Below are positions 1 to 5,557 of a stretch of 6,191 bases of DNA, one piece after another (the stretch's first letter is position 1; each line of letters starts with the position of its first letter). The position numbers and the translations under genes are program-made. Location: positions 1 to 6,191 of the forward strand of contig URRK01000105.1 in the NCBI GenBank assembly GCA_900550315.1, in the 5' to 3' direction. The notes under the pieces were generated by a model. It was given only the letters and a program-made list of their open reading frames with translations. It searched no databases and was not told the DNA's origin. Origin of the DNA: an uncultured Oscillospiraceae bacterium (lineage in GTDB: Bacteria; Bacillota; Clostridia; Oscillospirales; Acutalibacteraceae).

Positions 1-2
1 GC

Positions 3-65
3 CTTATTGATTTACTTGATAAGGAATATCAAATTGAGAGAAAAACTTATGAAAGGACGAGATAG
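3..65 (+). CDS. 3' end of an unrecognised gene (partial)
   Basis: One forward frame is open from the window edge and ends with TAG, giving a 20-residue, strongly charged tail (LIDLLDKEYQ then IERKTYERTR). The mix of Lys, Arg, Glu and Tyr looks like the amphipathic C-terminus of a real soluble protein, and the direction fits the parB-recombinase gene string downstream. A second forward frame is open from base 1 to the TAA at 100-102 (it reads ...LMKGRDSIL...), so the choice of frame is not certain. The family cannot be named from 20 residues. If real, it is the gene preceding parB in the mobile element. Confidence 0.35.
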   Translation, partial: LIDLLDKEYQIERKTYERTR

Positions 66-164
66 TATATTGTTTACCGGCTTATATATTCGCGGACCTT
101 AACGTGCAATCAACATCAACAAACAAATTCTTTGAAAGGCAGTAATTATGAAACACAAACCAAA

Positions 165-216
165 CTGCCGTTTCAATCATATTTTTCTATACACAATTTT
201 CTACAAGAGACGGCAG
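165..216. repeat. Long inverted repeat in the parB leader
   Basis: CTGCCGTTTC (165-174) pairs with GAGACGGCAG (207-216): ten base pairs including one G-U, around a 32-base AT-rich loop. It lies just upstream of the parB start. It could be an RNA hairpin in the leader, or two half-sites for a DNA-binding protein, for example ParB itself or the element's regulator. The symmetry is seen directly; the role is inference. A 58-codon frame with an SD-like GAAAGG starts at 148, crosses this repeat and overlaps the 5' end of parB; it is not accepted as a gene. Confidence 0.4.
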
Positions 217-253
217 ACAAAAAGAAAAATGAATTACGAAAGGATTATGTTGA

Positions 254-1150
254 ATGAAAAACGAAACCAAAATGTCTGCCGAAAAGGTAGTAAAGCAACC
301 CAAACCGAAGCTAATGAACATTAAACTCGAAAAGCTTCTCCCGTTTGAGAATCACCCGTTTAAGGTGCTGGACGATGAGTCTATGAAAGAACTTGTCGGG
401 AGTATCAAAGAATACGGACTCTTGAACAGAATCATCGTTCGTCCGTTAGAGGACAAGCCCGAAGAATACGAAATCATTTCCGGGCACCGCAGAGTACACG
501 CCGCCGAGCTTCTTGAAATCAAAGAGGTACCAGCGGTTGTTCATTTTATCGACCGTGACGAGGCCACGGTTATGATGGTAGATTCCAATTGCCATAGAGA
601 AAACTTAACGCTTATGGAAAAAGCTCGTTCTTACCGCATGAAAGCAGATGCGTTATCGCACCAAGGTAAAACTTTGGGACAGAATGTCCCGAAGCCCGAG
701 GACAATCGAACTACGGCAAAAATAGGTAATGAAGCCGGCGACAGCTATAAAACCGTTCAAAGACTTATTCGCCTAACCTACCTTGTTCCCGAACTTCAGG
801 AGTATGTGGACAAAGGCAAGATGAAAATGCTCCCGGCATATGAACTATCATTCCTTGATGAAGATGCACAGAGAGATATTGTTGACAATATTGATGAAAC
901 CGAAACTTTTCCGTCACACGCACAGGCTCGCCGTATGCGTGTCGCTTTTGAAGAAGGCAAACTTGACTACAATACCGTAGCTGAAATTATGGCAGAGGTT
1001 AAACCCAATCAAATTGAAAAGCTGAAAATCCCGATGGACGATATTCGCAAATATGTGCCGAAATCTATGACACCGGCTGAAATACAGGAATACCTTATTA
1101 AACTTGTCAAAAAAGAATATGACCGTCAGCATAATCGCAACGCGAGATAA
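254..1150 (+). CDS. ParB/RepB/Spo0J-family partition protein of a mobile element
   Basis: This 298-aa protein is a ParB-type DNA-binding and CTP-switch protein of the kind carried by plasmids and integrative elements, where it supports segregation or element maintenance. Residues about 22-115 form the ParB N-terminal domain: the opening IKLEKLLPFENHPF block, the GHRR signature (77-80) that matches the ParB box II/CTP-binding region, and the box III-like CHRENLTLMEKARSY (113-127). Residues about 150-180 fit the central helix-turn-helix (TTAKIGNEAG, SYKTVQRLIRL). The C-terminal 100 residues are helical and highly charged, as expected for the dimerisation end. The start at 254 is chosen for AAAGGA at 239-244; the later ATG (residue 7) has no SD. 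No ParA gene is visible on either side, and no TGTTTCACGTGAAACA-like parS site was seen. The following gene starts ten bases downstream, so this is probably an operon with the recombinase. The family call is firm; the cellular role is inferred. Confidence 0.9.
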   Translation: MKNETKMSAEKVVKQPKPKLMNIKLEKLLPFENHPFKVLDDESMKELVGSIKEYGLLNRIIVRPLEDKPEEYEIISGHRRVHAAELLEIKEVPAVVHFIDRDEATVMMVDSNCHRENLTLMEKARSYRMKADALSHQGKTLGQNVPKPEDNRTTAKIGNEAGDSYKTVQRLIRLTYLVPELQEYVDKGKMKMLPAYELSFLDEDAQRDIVDNIDETETFPSHAQARRMRVAFEEGKLDYNTVAEIMAEVKPNQIEKLKIPMDDIRKYVPKSMTPAEIQEYLIKLVKKEYDRQHNRNAR

Positions 1151-1159
1151 GGAGGGCTT

Positions 1160-1417
1160 ATGAATAAGTTTATTGTGGGCTTCGGCGCCGCACCGCAGGA
1201 ATATGTTATTAACGGTGTAAGATATTTAGTTGAGTCGAGATTTCAAAAGCCCAACTATAAAGAATCCAAAGAAAATACTATGCTGAATAATTGTATAGGG
1301 AGTTATCTCACAAGCGATTTCGCAGATTTGCCGTCTGTCGATGCAGATAATATAATTAACACTGAATATGATTGTACGGCTGCCGGAAAGGAGGAAAACA
1401 ATGCAGCCAAAAACTAA
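1160..1417 (+). CDS. Small TnpW-like protein preceding the recombinase
   Basis: This 85-aa protein has a strong AAGGAGG (1149-1155) that overlaps the parB stop codon, which suggests translational coupling. Residues 13-55 (QEYVINGVRYLVESRF, then a Lys/Glu-rich stretch and a short helix) follow the pattern I-x-G-x-x-Y-x-V-x-x-x-F seen in the small transposon-encoded TnpW family, which sits beside TnpX-type serine recombinases. The tail from residue 56 is acidic and ends TAAGKEENNAAKN. That tail is partly dictated by the recombinase ribosome binding site encoded within it, since this gene overlaps the recombinase start by 17 bases. No catalytic motif, membrane segment or metal site is visible. 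It may be an accessory or regulatory factor for excision/integration, but that is inference. The gene itself is well supported by its SD and tight packing; the TnpW assignment is tentative. Confidence 0.7.
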   Translation: MNKFIVGFGAAPQEYVINGVRYLVESRFQKPNYKESKENTMLNNCIGSYLTSDFADLPSVDADNIINTEYDCTAAGKEENNAAKN

Positions 1418-3110
1418 AAAAGACAAAATCGGGATAACGGCGCTTTATTGCCGGTTGTCCCGTGACGACGGAATGGACGGTGAAAGCAATTCCATCGTGA
1501 ATCAAAAGAATCTGCTCTTGCAAAAAGCAAAAGAAAAGGGACTGACCGATACCAAGTTCTATGTTGATGACGGATATACGGGAACCAACTTCAACCGACC
1601 GGGATTTCAGCAGATGCTCTCCGATATCGAAATGGGATATATCTATGCCGTAATGGTAAAAGACTTATCCCGTCTCGGACGAGATTATGTTTCGGTAGGA
1701 TATTACACCGATGTATATTTCCCTGGTCATGACATTCGCTTTATTGCCGTTAATGACGGCATAGACAGCGAAGAGGGCGAAAGCGAAATTGCTCCTTTCA
1801 AGAACATTCTTAATGAAATGTATGCAAGGGATATTTCAAAGAAGATTCGTTCCTCACACCGCTTGCGCGGTTCCATGGGAGAGCCGTTATCCCAACCGCC
1901 ATATGGGTATATGAAATCCGCTGAAAACAAAAAGAAGTGGGTTGTCGACCCGGAGGCAGCAGAGGTGGTGAAAAGCGTTTTCAAAATGTGTCTTGAGGGC
2001 AAGGGCAACGAAACTATCGCGCGAATATTGCAGGAGAAGCAAATACTTGTTCCTATGGCGTATTGGCAAAACAAAGGTCTGCCGAGAGGCGGAAAGAAAA
2101 CGCAGCCTAATCCGTACAAATGGTGCAAGACAACAATTCAAAAGATTTTGTCTCAGCAGGAATACTGCGGTGATGTAATAAACTTCAAGACCTGCTCAAA
2201 GTCTTTTAAGAACAAAACAAGACTTCCGAACGATCCCGAGAATTGGGCAATATTCAAGGATGTTCACGAGCCGATTATTGCACGGGGCGATTTCGAAAAG
2301 GTACAGACGCTCATAGCCAAAACCAAACGCCGCGCACCAAAGGCGAAAAACGGCGAGAAAAGCATATTCTGCGATTTGCTGTTCTGTGGGGACTGCCACG
2401 GTAAGCTCCGTCACCATACGAACACAATCAATAAGGATATTCATTATTTTGTATGTGCAAACAATAAGGTGGATTATCGCGGTGAGTGTCCCGGTCGGCA
2501 TTATGTCAGGGCAGATGCCGTTGAACAGGTTGTTATGCTGGAGCTACGCAGAATGGCAGAGTTTCTTGAATCGGATGAAGAGGCCTTTGCCGAGCTGCTT
2601 GCCCAAAAGACCGACCGCGAGCTGTTGAAAGAAAAGAAACACGATGAGGAGGAGCTTCAAAAGGCAACCGTGCGAAACGATACCGTCTGCCGACTTTATG
2701 AAAAGCTTTACGAGGACAATGCAACGGGCAAGGTGAGCGACGAATGGTTTATGCAGTTATCCCACAAGTATGAGGTAGAACGGTTGGAACTGAAAGCTAA
2801 GATAAAAACTCTCCGTCAAAAGCTTTCCGATTGCAGACAATGTGAAAGGGATCGCGAAACCTTTACCTCAGCAATCCGCAGGTTCATGAGAATGGACAGG
2901 CTGACCGCACCGCTTCTGCGTGAACTGATCGACCGCATTGATGTGTTTGAAACGGAGGGCACAGGCAAAAACAGAACCCAAAGAATCGTTATCTATTACC
3001 GCTTTGTCGGGTACGTGGAAATACCCGAAGTATCTCACAGACCAAATATTATTGCCGACACCCGAAAAGGCGTCGCGACCAAGTATTTAACCGAGCCGAA
3101 AATGGCATAA
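1401..3110 (+). CDS. Large serine recombinase (TnpX/DUF4368 type)
   Basis: This 569-aa site-specific recombinase is expected to integrate and excise the element by 2-bp staggered cleavage through a phosphoserine intermediate. Residues 11-150 are the resolvase catalytic domain: LYCRLSRDD places the nucleophile at Ser20 with Arg18 beside it, and KDLSRLGRD (87-95) carries the active-site arginines. Residues about 165-305 are the Recombinase DNA-binding domain (QPPYGY; NPYKWCKTTIQKIL; YCGDVI). A zinc ribbon follows, with Cys329, Cys332, Cys352 and Cys363. Residues about 385-480 form a charged coiled coil of the kind that controls synapsis, and about 485-540 match the DUF4368 C-terminal domain, ending RKGVATKYL. 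All expected parts are present, so it looks intact. ATG 1401 is chosen for AAAGGAGG at 1387-1394; an in-frame ATG 11 codons earlier lacks an SD. Being last in the element and facing the tRNA-Leu, it marks the right end. Confidence 0.95.
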   Translation: MQPKTKKDKIGITALYCRLSRDDGMDGESNSIVNQKNLLLQKAKEKGLTDTKFYVDDGYTGTNFNRPGFQQMLSDIEMGYIYAVMVKDLSRLGRDYVSVGYYTDVYFPGHDIRFIAVNDGIDSEEGESEIAPFKNILNEMYARDISKKIRSSHRLRGSMGEPLSQPPYGYMKSAENKKKWVVDPEAAEVVKSVFKMCLEGKGNETIARILQEKQILVPMAYWQNKGLPRGGKKTQPNPYKWCKTTIQKILSQQEYCGDVINFKTCSKSFKNKTRLPNDPENWAIFKDVHEPIIARGDFEKVQTLIAKTKRRAPKAKNGEKSIFCDLLFCGDCHGKLRHHTNTINKDIHYFVCANNKVDYRGECPGRHYVRADAVEQVVMLELRRMAEFLESDEEAFAELLAQKTDRELLKEKKHDEEELQKATVRNDTVCRLYEKLYEDNATGKVSDEWFMQLSHKYEVERLELKAKIKTLRQKLSDCRQCERDRETFTSAIRRFMRMDRLTAPLLRELIDRIDVFETEGTGKNRTQRIVIYYRFVGYVEIPEVSHRPNIIADTRKGVATKYLTEPKMA

Positions 3111-3115
3111 CAAAA

Positions 3116-3137
3116 GGAGCAGGCAAAAACCTGCTTC
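3116..3137. repeat. Hairpin just after the recombinase stop
   Basis: AGCAGG (3118-3123) and CCTGCT (3130-3135) form a perfect 6-bp stem around CAAAAA, extendable by a G-U and a G-C pair (3116-3117 with 3136-3137). It begins six bases after the recombinase stop. There is no T run on the plus strand, so it is not a standard terminator for the recombinase; on the minus strand it is followed by CCTTTTGTT, a weak tail. It may be a transcript-end stabiliser or part of the attachment-site region of the element. Confidence 0.4.
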
Positions 3138-3159
3138 CAAGATAAACCCGTATCAAAAT

Positions 3160-3206
3160 AAAAAAATCGAGTATTCATAAAGTCAAATCCCTTATGAATA
3201 CTCGAT
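3160..3206 (-). terminator. Rho-independent terminator of tRNA-Leu
   Basis: A perfect 15-bp stem (ATCGAGTATTCATAA at 3166-3180 with its complement at 3192-3206) encloses an 11-base loop. On the minus strand it is followed by seven T (plus-strand A at 3160-3166). It begins two bases after the tRNA CCA end. On the plus strand there is no T run, so it would not serve the recombinase well, although the stem could still protect that transcript's 3' end. Confidence 0.85.
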
Positions 3207-3207
3207 A

Positions 3208-3289
3208 TGGTGCGGGCGACAGGACTTGAACCTGCACGGTTGCCCACTAGTTCCTAAGACTAGCGTGTCTGCCATTCCACCACGCCCGC
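3208..3289 (-). tRNA. tRNA-Leu (anticodon UAG), CCA encoded
   Basis: On the minus strand the 7-bp acceptor stem GCGGGCG/CGCCCGC closes the cloverleaf, followed by discriminator A and a genomically encoded CCA. The anticodon arm is CTAGT-CTTAGGA-ACTAG, which places TAG at positions 34-36 and so reads CUN leucine codons. The D arm contains GGAATGGCAGAC, the T arm contains GGTTCAAGTCC, and an extended variable arm (GGGCAACC) marks a class II tRNA, as expected for leucine. It has its own promoter and terminator. Its 3' side is where the mobile element ends; the tRNA itself is intact. Confidence 0.97.
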
Positions 3290-3294
3290 AAATG

Positions 3295-3329
3295 TTTTAA
3301 GCTGCAGCGGCCGGCGCCGCCTTTTAAAA
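3295..3329 (-). repeat. GC-rich hairpin in the tRNA-Leu 5' leader
   Basis: GCGGC (3307-3311) and GCCGC (3316-3320) form a stem around a CGGC loop, and flanking TTTTAA (3295-3300) and TTAAAA (3324-3329) can pair to extend it with internal unpaired bases. This would fold in the short pre-tRNA leader between the promoter and the mature 5' end. It may guide RNase processing, but that is inference. Confidence 0.35.
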
Positions 3330-3338
3330 CGCCATTCT

Positions 3339-3367
3339 ATTTTAACCTATAACGGGGTTGTTGTCAA
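3339..3367 (-). promoter_or_regulatory. Sigma-A promoter of tRNA-Leu
   Basis: Read on the minus strand, a perfect -35 TTGACA (3362-3367) is separated by 17 bases from the -10 TAAAAT (3339-3344). Transcription would start near 3332 and give a leader of roughly 42 nt before the mature tRNA end at 3289. Near-consensus boxes at ideal spacing make this a confident call. Confidence 0.85.
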
Positions 3368-3601
3368 GCTTTTTTAAAGAATTTTGTTTGCATTATTTTG
3401 CGGGGTGGGGGCAAGCAGGCAAAAGGGAATGTTTTGCGCGGCAGGAGTTAAAAGCCGTAGGGCTTATTTGCGCCTTACGCCGTTGCCTTGTGGTGAACGG
3501 CAATACACGCACAAAAGCTCCCATTTTAAAAGAAAATTTCAAGGGCAACCGTTGTTAAAAAACGCTAAAAATAGGCTTGCGTTTACTTTACCTGCCAAAA
3601 C
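3368..3601. other. Intergenic stretch without a convincing gene
   Basis: No reading frame here has a plausible ribosome binding site or recognisable protein. Rightward open frames exist (for example 3384-3719), but they run antisense into hsp20 and read as unstructured, Arg/Cys-rich peptides. Structure that can be seen: an imperfect 8-bp inverted repeat, CGTAGGGC (3456-3463) with GCCTTACG (3472-3479), one mismatch; short GCCGTT/AACGGC symmetry around 3479-3502; and the terminator-like hairpin at 3557-3584. It is probably a decayed or purely spacer region between the tRNA promoter and the hsp20 terminator. Confidence 0.5.
3557..3584 (-). terminator. Weak second terminator-like hairpin behind hsp20
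   Basis: On the minus strand AAACGC (3584-3579) pairs with GCGTTT (3565-3560) around a 13-base loop, and the run of six T ends at 3557. The stem is only 6 bp, so on its own it would be weak. It lies behind the stronger hsp20 terminator and could back it up, shielding the tRNA promoter region from read-through. Confidence 0.35.
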
Positions 3602-3634
3602 AAAAAGGCCGCCGCAGGCGGTTGTCTGCAGCGG
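3602..3634 (-). terminator. Rho-independent terminator of hsp20
   Basis: On the minus strand CCGCTGCAG (3634-3626) pairs with CTGCGGCGG (3617-3609), nine pairs including one U-G, around an 8-base loop. It is followed by CC and TTTTT (plus-strand A at 3602-3606). It lies 20 bases after the hsp20 stop codon, the normal position for its terminator. Confidence 0.8.
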
Positions 3635-3653
3635 TGTCTTTGGCGTTATTCAA

Positions 3654-4106
3654 TTATTCAATTTCCAACCGACGGGTCTGCGGCTGGTCCTCTTTCTTCT
3701 TCGGCAAGGTCAGCTTTAACACGCCGTCGTGATATTTGGCAGTAATAGCGTCGCTTTGCACGCCGGAAAGGTCAAATTCCCGGCTGTAAGCGCCGTAAGA
3801 ACGCTCGCAGCGAACATACTTACCTTTCTTTTCCTTTTCCTCATGCTCCGAATGGCGCTCGGCCCGAATGGTTAAAACATCGCCGCTAATGTCAAGGTGA
3901 ATGTCTTTCTTGGCAAAGCCGGGCAAATCGGCCTCTAATTCGTAACGGTCGCCCTCGTCTTTAATATCGGTTTTAAACTCATCTAACGCGTGGCCGCCGT
4001 AAAAGCCAAACGGCGCATTAAAAAACTGCTTTTCCAGCTCGTCCATTTCTTTAAACGGATTGTATAATGCATTATTTCTGTGTGAATAAGGTCTAAGTTC
4101 AAACAT
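3654..4106 (-). CDS. Hsp20/alpha-crystallin small heat-shock protein
   Basis: This 150-aa cytoplasmic holdase binds unfolding proteins during stress without ATP and hands them to DnaK/ClpB-type refolding systems. Residues 1-42 form the variable, Phe-rich N-terminal arm (NPFKEMDELEKQFFNAPFGF). Residues about 43-135 are the alpha-crystallin domain: the DIKDEGDRYELEADLPGF block (47-64), the DVLTIRAER strand (76-84), the charged SEHEEKEKKGKY loop, RSYGAYSREFDL (102-113), and the signature A-x-x-x-D-G-V-L (123-130) followed by KLTLPKK. The tail ends RRLEIE, with a LEI version of the I-x-I motif that docks neighbouring dimers in the oligomer. Length and layout are typical of bacterial class A sHsps. 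The start is set by GGAGG (4118-4114) eight bases upstream. It is monocistronic, with its own promoter and terminator, and divergent from the pucR-like gene. No CIRCE element is seen upstream. Confidence 0.95.
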   Translation of the reverse strand: MFELRPYSHRNNALYNPFKEMDELEKQFFNAPFGFYGGHALDEFKTDIKDEGDRYELEADLPGFAKKDIHLDISGDVLTIRAERHSEHEEKEKKGKYVRCERSYGAYSREFDLSGVQSDAITAKYHDGVLKLTLPKKKEDQPQTRRLEIE

Positions 4107-4130
4107 ATAAAAGCCTCCAATAAAATCAAT

Positions 4131-4187
4131 TCATCTTTCGGCCATTTTGGTTATCTGGCTGGCCGACACCGGTTTAACGGTTGACAC
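4131..4187 (-). CDS. Possible 18-codon leader peptide upstream of hsp20
   Basis: On the minus strand a GTG at 4187 opens a frame reading VSTVKPVSASQITKMAER and ends in TGA, 24 bases before the hsp20 ATG. It has an SD-like AGGTGG (4200-4195) seven bases upstream, better than expected for random sequence. An ATG two bases earlier (4189) opens an alternative 12-codon frame using the same SD. It lies inside the transcribed hsp20 leader and overlaps the leader inverted repeat. Whether it is translated, and whether it controls hsp20, cannot be told from sequence. Confidence 0.2.
   Translation of the reverse strand: MSTVKPVSASQITKMAER
4139..4165. repeat. Inverted repeat in the hsp20 leader
   Basis: CGGCCA (4139-4144) and TGGCCG (4160-4165) are perfect inverted repeats around 15 bases. 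In the hsp20 mRNA they would form a GC-rich hairpin about 33 bases upstream of the start codon. It does not cover the SD directly, so a thermosensor role is only a possibility. The same bases could instead be an operator. Confidence 0.35.
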
Positions 4188-4262
4188 ATTGGAACCACCT
4201 TTTCTTTTTAGCACCTTTCTGCTTTTGCTTTCTTAGGTACTTTCTTTTTTATTTGTGACTAT

Positions 4263-4290
4263 ATTATAGCACAAACAGTTGCTTTTTCAA
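4263..4290 (-). promoter_or_regulatory. Sigma-A promoter of hsp20
   Basis: Read on the minus strand, -35 TTGAAA (4290-4285) and -10 TATAAT (4268-4263) are separated by 16 bases. Transcription would start near 4256, leaving a leader of about 150 nt before the hsp20 ATG. Its -35 abuts the -35 of the divergent pucR-like promoter. Within the leader, two related A-rich segments on the minus strand (GAAAGTACCTAAGAAAG and GAAAGGTGCTAAAAAGA) resemble an imperfect direct repeat. Confidence 0.7.
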
Positions 4291-4307
4291 CGGTATTATA
4301 GTATAAT
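4279..4307 (+). promoter_or_regulatory. Sigma-A promoter of the pucR-like gene
   Basis: -35 TTGCTT (4279-4284) and a perfect -10 TATAAT (4302-4307) are separated by 17 bases; the start site would be near 4314, about 40 bases before the regulator's ATG. The -35 box lies directly against the hsp20 -35 on the other strand, so two polymerases could not easily occupy both promoters at once. Confidence 0.7.
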
Positions 4308-4320
4308 GATTAAAAAGATA

Positions 4321-4337
4321 TTGTGCTGTTGGCACAA
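4321..4337. promoter_or_regulatory. Candidate operator TTGTGC-N5-GCACAA
   Basis: TTGTGC (4321-4326) and GCACAA (4332-4337) form a perfect 6-bp inverted repeat with five bases between, located between the predicted start site and the SD of the pucR-like gene. A matching single half-site, GCACAAA, occurs at 4269-4275, between the hsp20 -35 and -10. The layout would suit a regulator acting on both promoters, plausibly the PucR-like protein itself. The repeat is seen; the function is inference. Confidence 0.35.
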
Positions 4338-4353
4338 ATTCAGGTGGGGGAAT

Positions 4354-5557
4354 ATGAATAAAACTATTTTATTGCAGGCGTTTTTGGGTAATAAAACGCT
4401 GGGCGAGCTGGCCCAAACGGTTGGCGAGCAGTTAGGCTGCACGGTTATTATTACCGACACTGCTTTTCACATTGTAGCAACGGGGGCGGTGCCTGCTGCG
4501 GCAACCGCCGGGCTGCGGCAAGCGCTTTCGCACAGCGAGCTGCCGCTGCAGGTTTGCGCGCTTATTACCAACAGGCTGCAAAACGAGGCGGAGCCGGCCG
4601 CTGTTTTTATCGTAAACGGCTGGCAGGTAACGGTCGCGCCGCTAAGCTGCGGTACGGCGGCTTTGGGCTACCTGCTTTACCTTACAAAGCCGGGTAAAGC
4701 GCCCGCGGGGCAAGGGGCCGAGTTTGCCAAAAGCCTGTTGGCAAAGCAATTTTACATGGAGCGGCGGCTGTACAGCCTAACCGGCAACACAGCCGAGGAC
4801 CTTTTAATAGACCTTTTGGAGGGCAAATTCCCCACTAAGGCCGATTTTACCCTAAAGGCGGCCGGAACCTTTTTGGCGCATTTTTCACCGCACCGATCTG
4901 TTTGTACTGCTGCAGTTTGTAAACCCGGCTGTTGGCGTAAACAGCGCCGACCGCCTGCAAAAAAGGCTGGCGCAAAGCTTTGCGGCCTCGCACCCGTTTT
5001 TTTACGGCGGGCAAATTGTTTTGTTTTTGCACCAGGACCACGACTTAGCGCCGCTGCAGTCTTTAACCGTTGAATTTGGGCTGCGGGCGGTACTTTCGGC
5101 CCCGCTGGACGAGCTTTACAGCCTAAAAGGGCAGTTTAAACCAACGGCAGCGGCGCTGCAATATTTAGCGGGCAAAAATAATAATCGGCCGTTTTTGGCG
5201 TACGCCGAGCAGTATGCGCTGCTAATGCTGCTAAAGCGGCTTGGCACCGAGCCGGATTTTAACCCGCCCGTTACCCAATTGGCTAATTATGACGCCGCGC
5301 ATAACGCCCGCCTTTGCCAAACCCTTTTTGCGTACCTTATTTGCCACCGCTCTTTACAAAAAACCTGCGAGCTGCTTTTTACCCACCGCAACACGGTGCT
5401 TTACCGCATTAAAAAAATAAAAGACGATTTTAATTTAGACCCGGACCGCCCCGAAACCTGCCTGGCCAATTTGCTTGCCCTGGCGCTGGTTTTAGTGCGC
5501 CAAGGGCAGGAGGATTGGTTTTTGCTGCCGCTTGAAAAGGGCGAAAAGGGCAATTAA
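4354..5557 (+). pseudogene. PucR/CdaR-like transcriptional regulator, frameshifted
   Basis: With one frameshift repaired this is a 400-aa cytoplasmic regulator of the PucR type, a family that often controls catabolic or nitrogen-source genes. The first frame (ATG 4354, SD GGTGGGGG just upstream) gives about 170 residues: an N-terminal sensor-like region (CTVIITDTAFHIVATG, 29-44) and a PucR-like stretch (AEDLLIDLLEGKFP, 147-160). The sense then moves to the +1 frame (TDLFVLLQFVNPAVG... onward) and runs to 5557, ending in the characteristic PucR C-terminal helix-turn-helix: CELLFTHRNTVLYRIKKI, then a Leu/Ala-rich helix. Frame 2 is blocked by TAA at 4853, so the shift lies between 4856 and about 4890. 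Two T5 runs (4870-4874, 4881-4885) lie there, and removing one T from either restores a smooth protein. Unrepaired, frame 1 ends at 5073 (239 aa) without the HTH. It may be a true pseudogene, a sequencing error or, less likely, recoding. Confidence 0.85.

Larger units (their letters stand above)
3111..3207. other. Probable element/chromosome junction (att region)
   Basis: A large serine recombinase normally lies just inside one end of its element, and the next feature to the right is a chromosomal-type tRNA-Leu. The crossover site should therefore lie between the recombinase stop and the tRNA, most likely in about 3138-3165, between the small hairpin and the tRNA terminator. Large serine recombinases leave only a 2-bp core, so no long direct repeat is expected, and the other element end is outside the window. 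The exact point cannot be read from this sequence; this is inference from gene order. Confidence 0.4.

Noticed and set aside
1727..2724. Several 60-130-codon open frames on both strands inside the recombinase gene
   Set aside because: All lie within a well-supported 569-aa coding frame and give Phe/Ser/Arg-rich translations typical of shadow frames.
3358..3719. Overlapping rightward open frames (66 and 111 codons) downstream of the tRNA
   Set aside because: No ribosome binding site, low-complexity Arg/Cys-rich products with no recognisable motif, and one runs antisense through the hsp20 terminator and C-terminus.
4181..4186. TTGACA as a rightward -35 box
   Set aside because: No acceptable -10 lies 16-18 bases downstream, and the rightward gene has a better promoter at 4279-4307.
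4107..4262. CIRCE (HrcA) or CtsR operator upstream of hsp20
   Set aside because: TTAGCACC at 4209-4216 resembles half of CIRCE, but no GAGTGCTAA partner follows at nine bases; no GGTCAAA repeats for CtsR.
4279..4353. Upstream extension of the PucR-like protein to an earlier start
   Set aside because: It would begin inside the -35 box, the extra residues do not resemble the family, and ATG 4354 has a clear GGTGGGGG SD.
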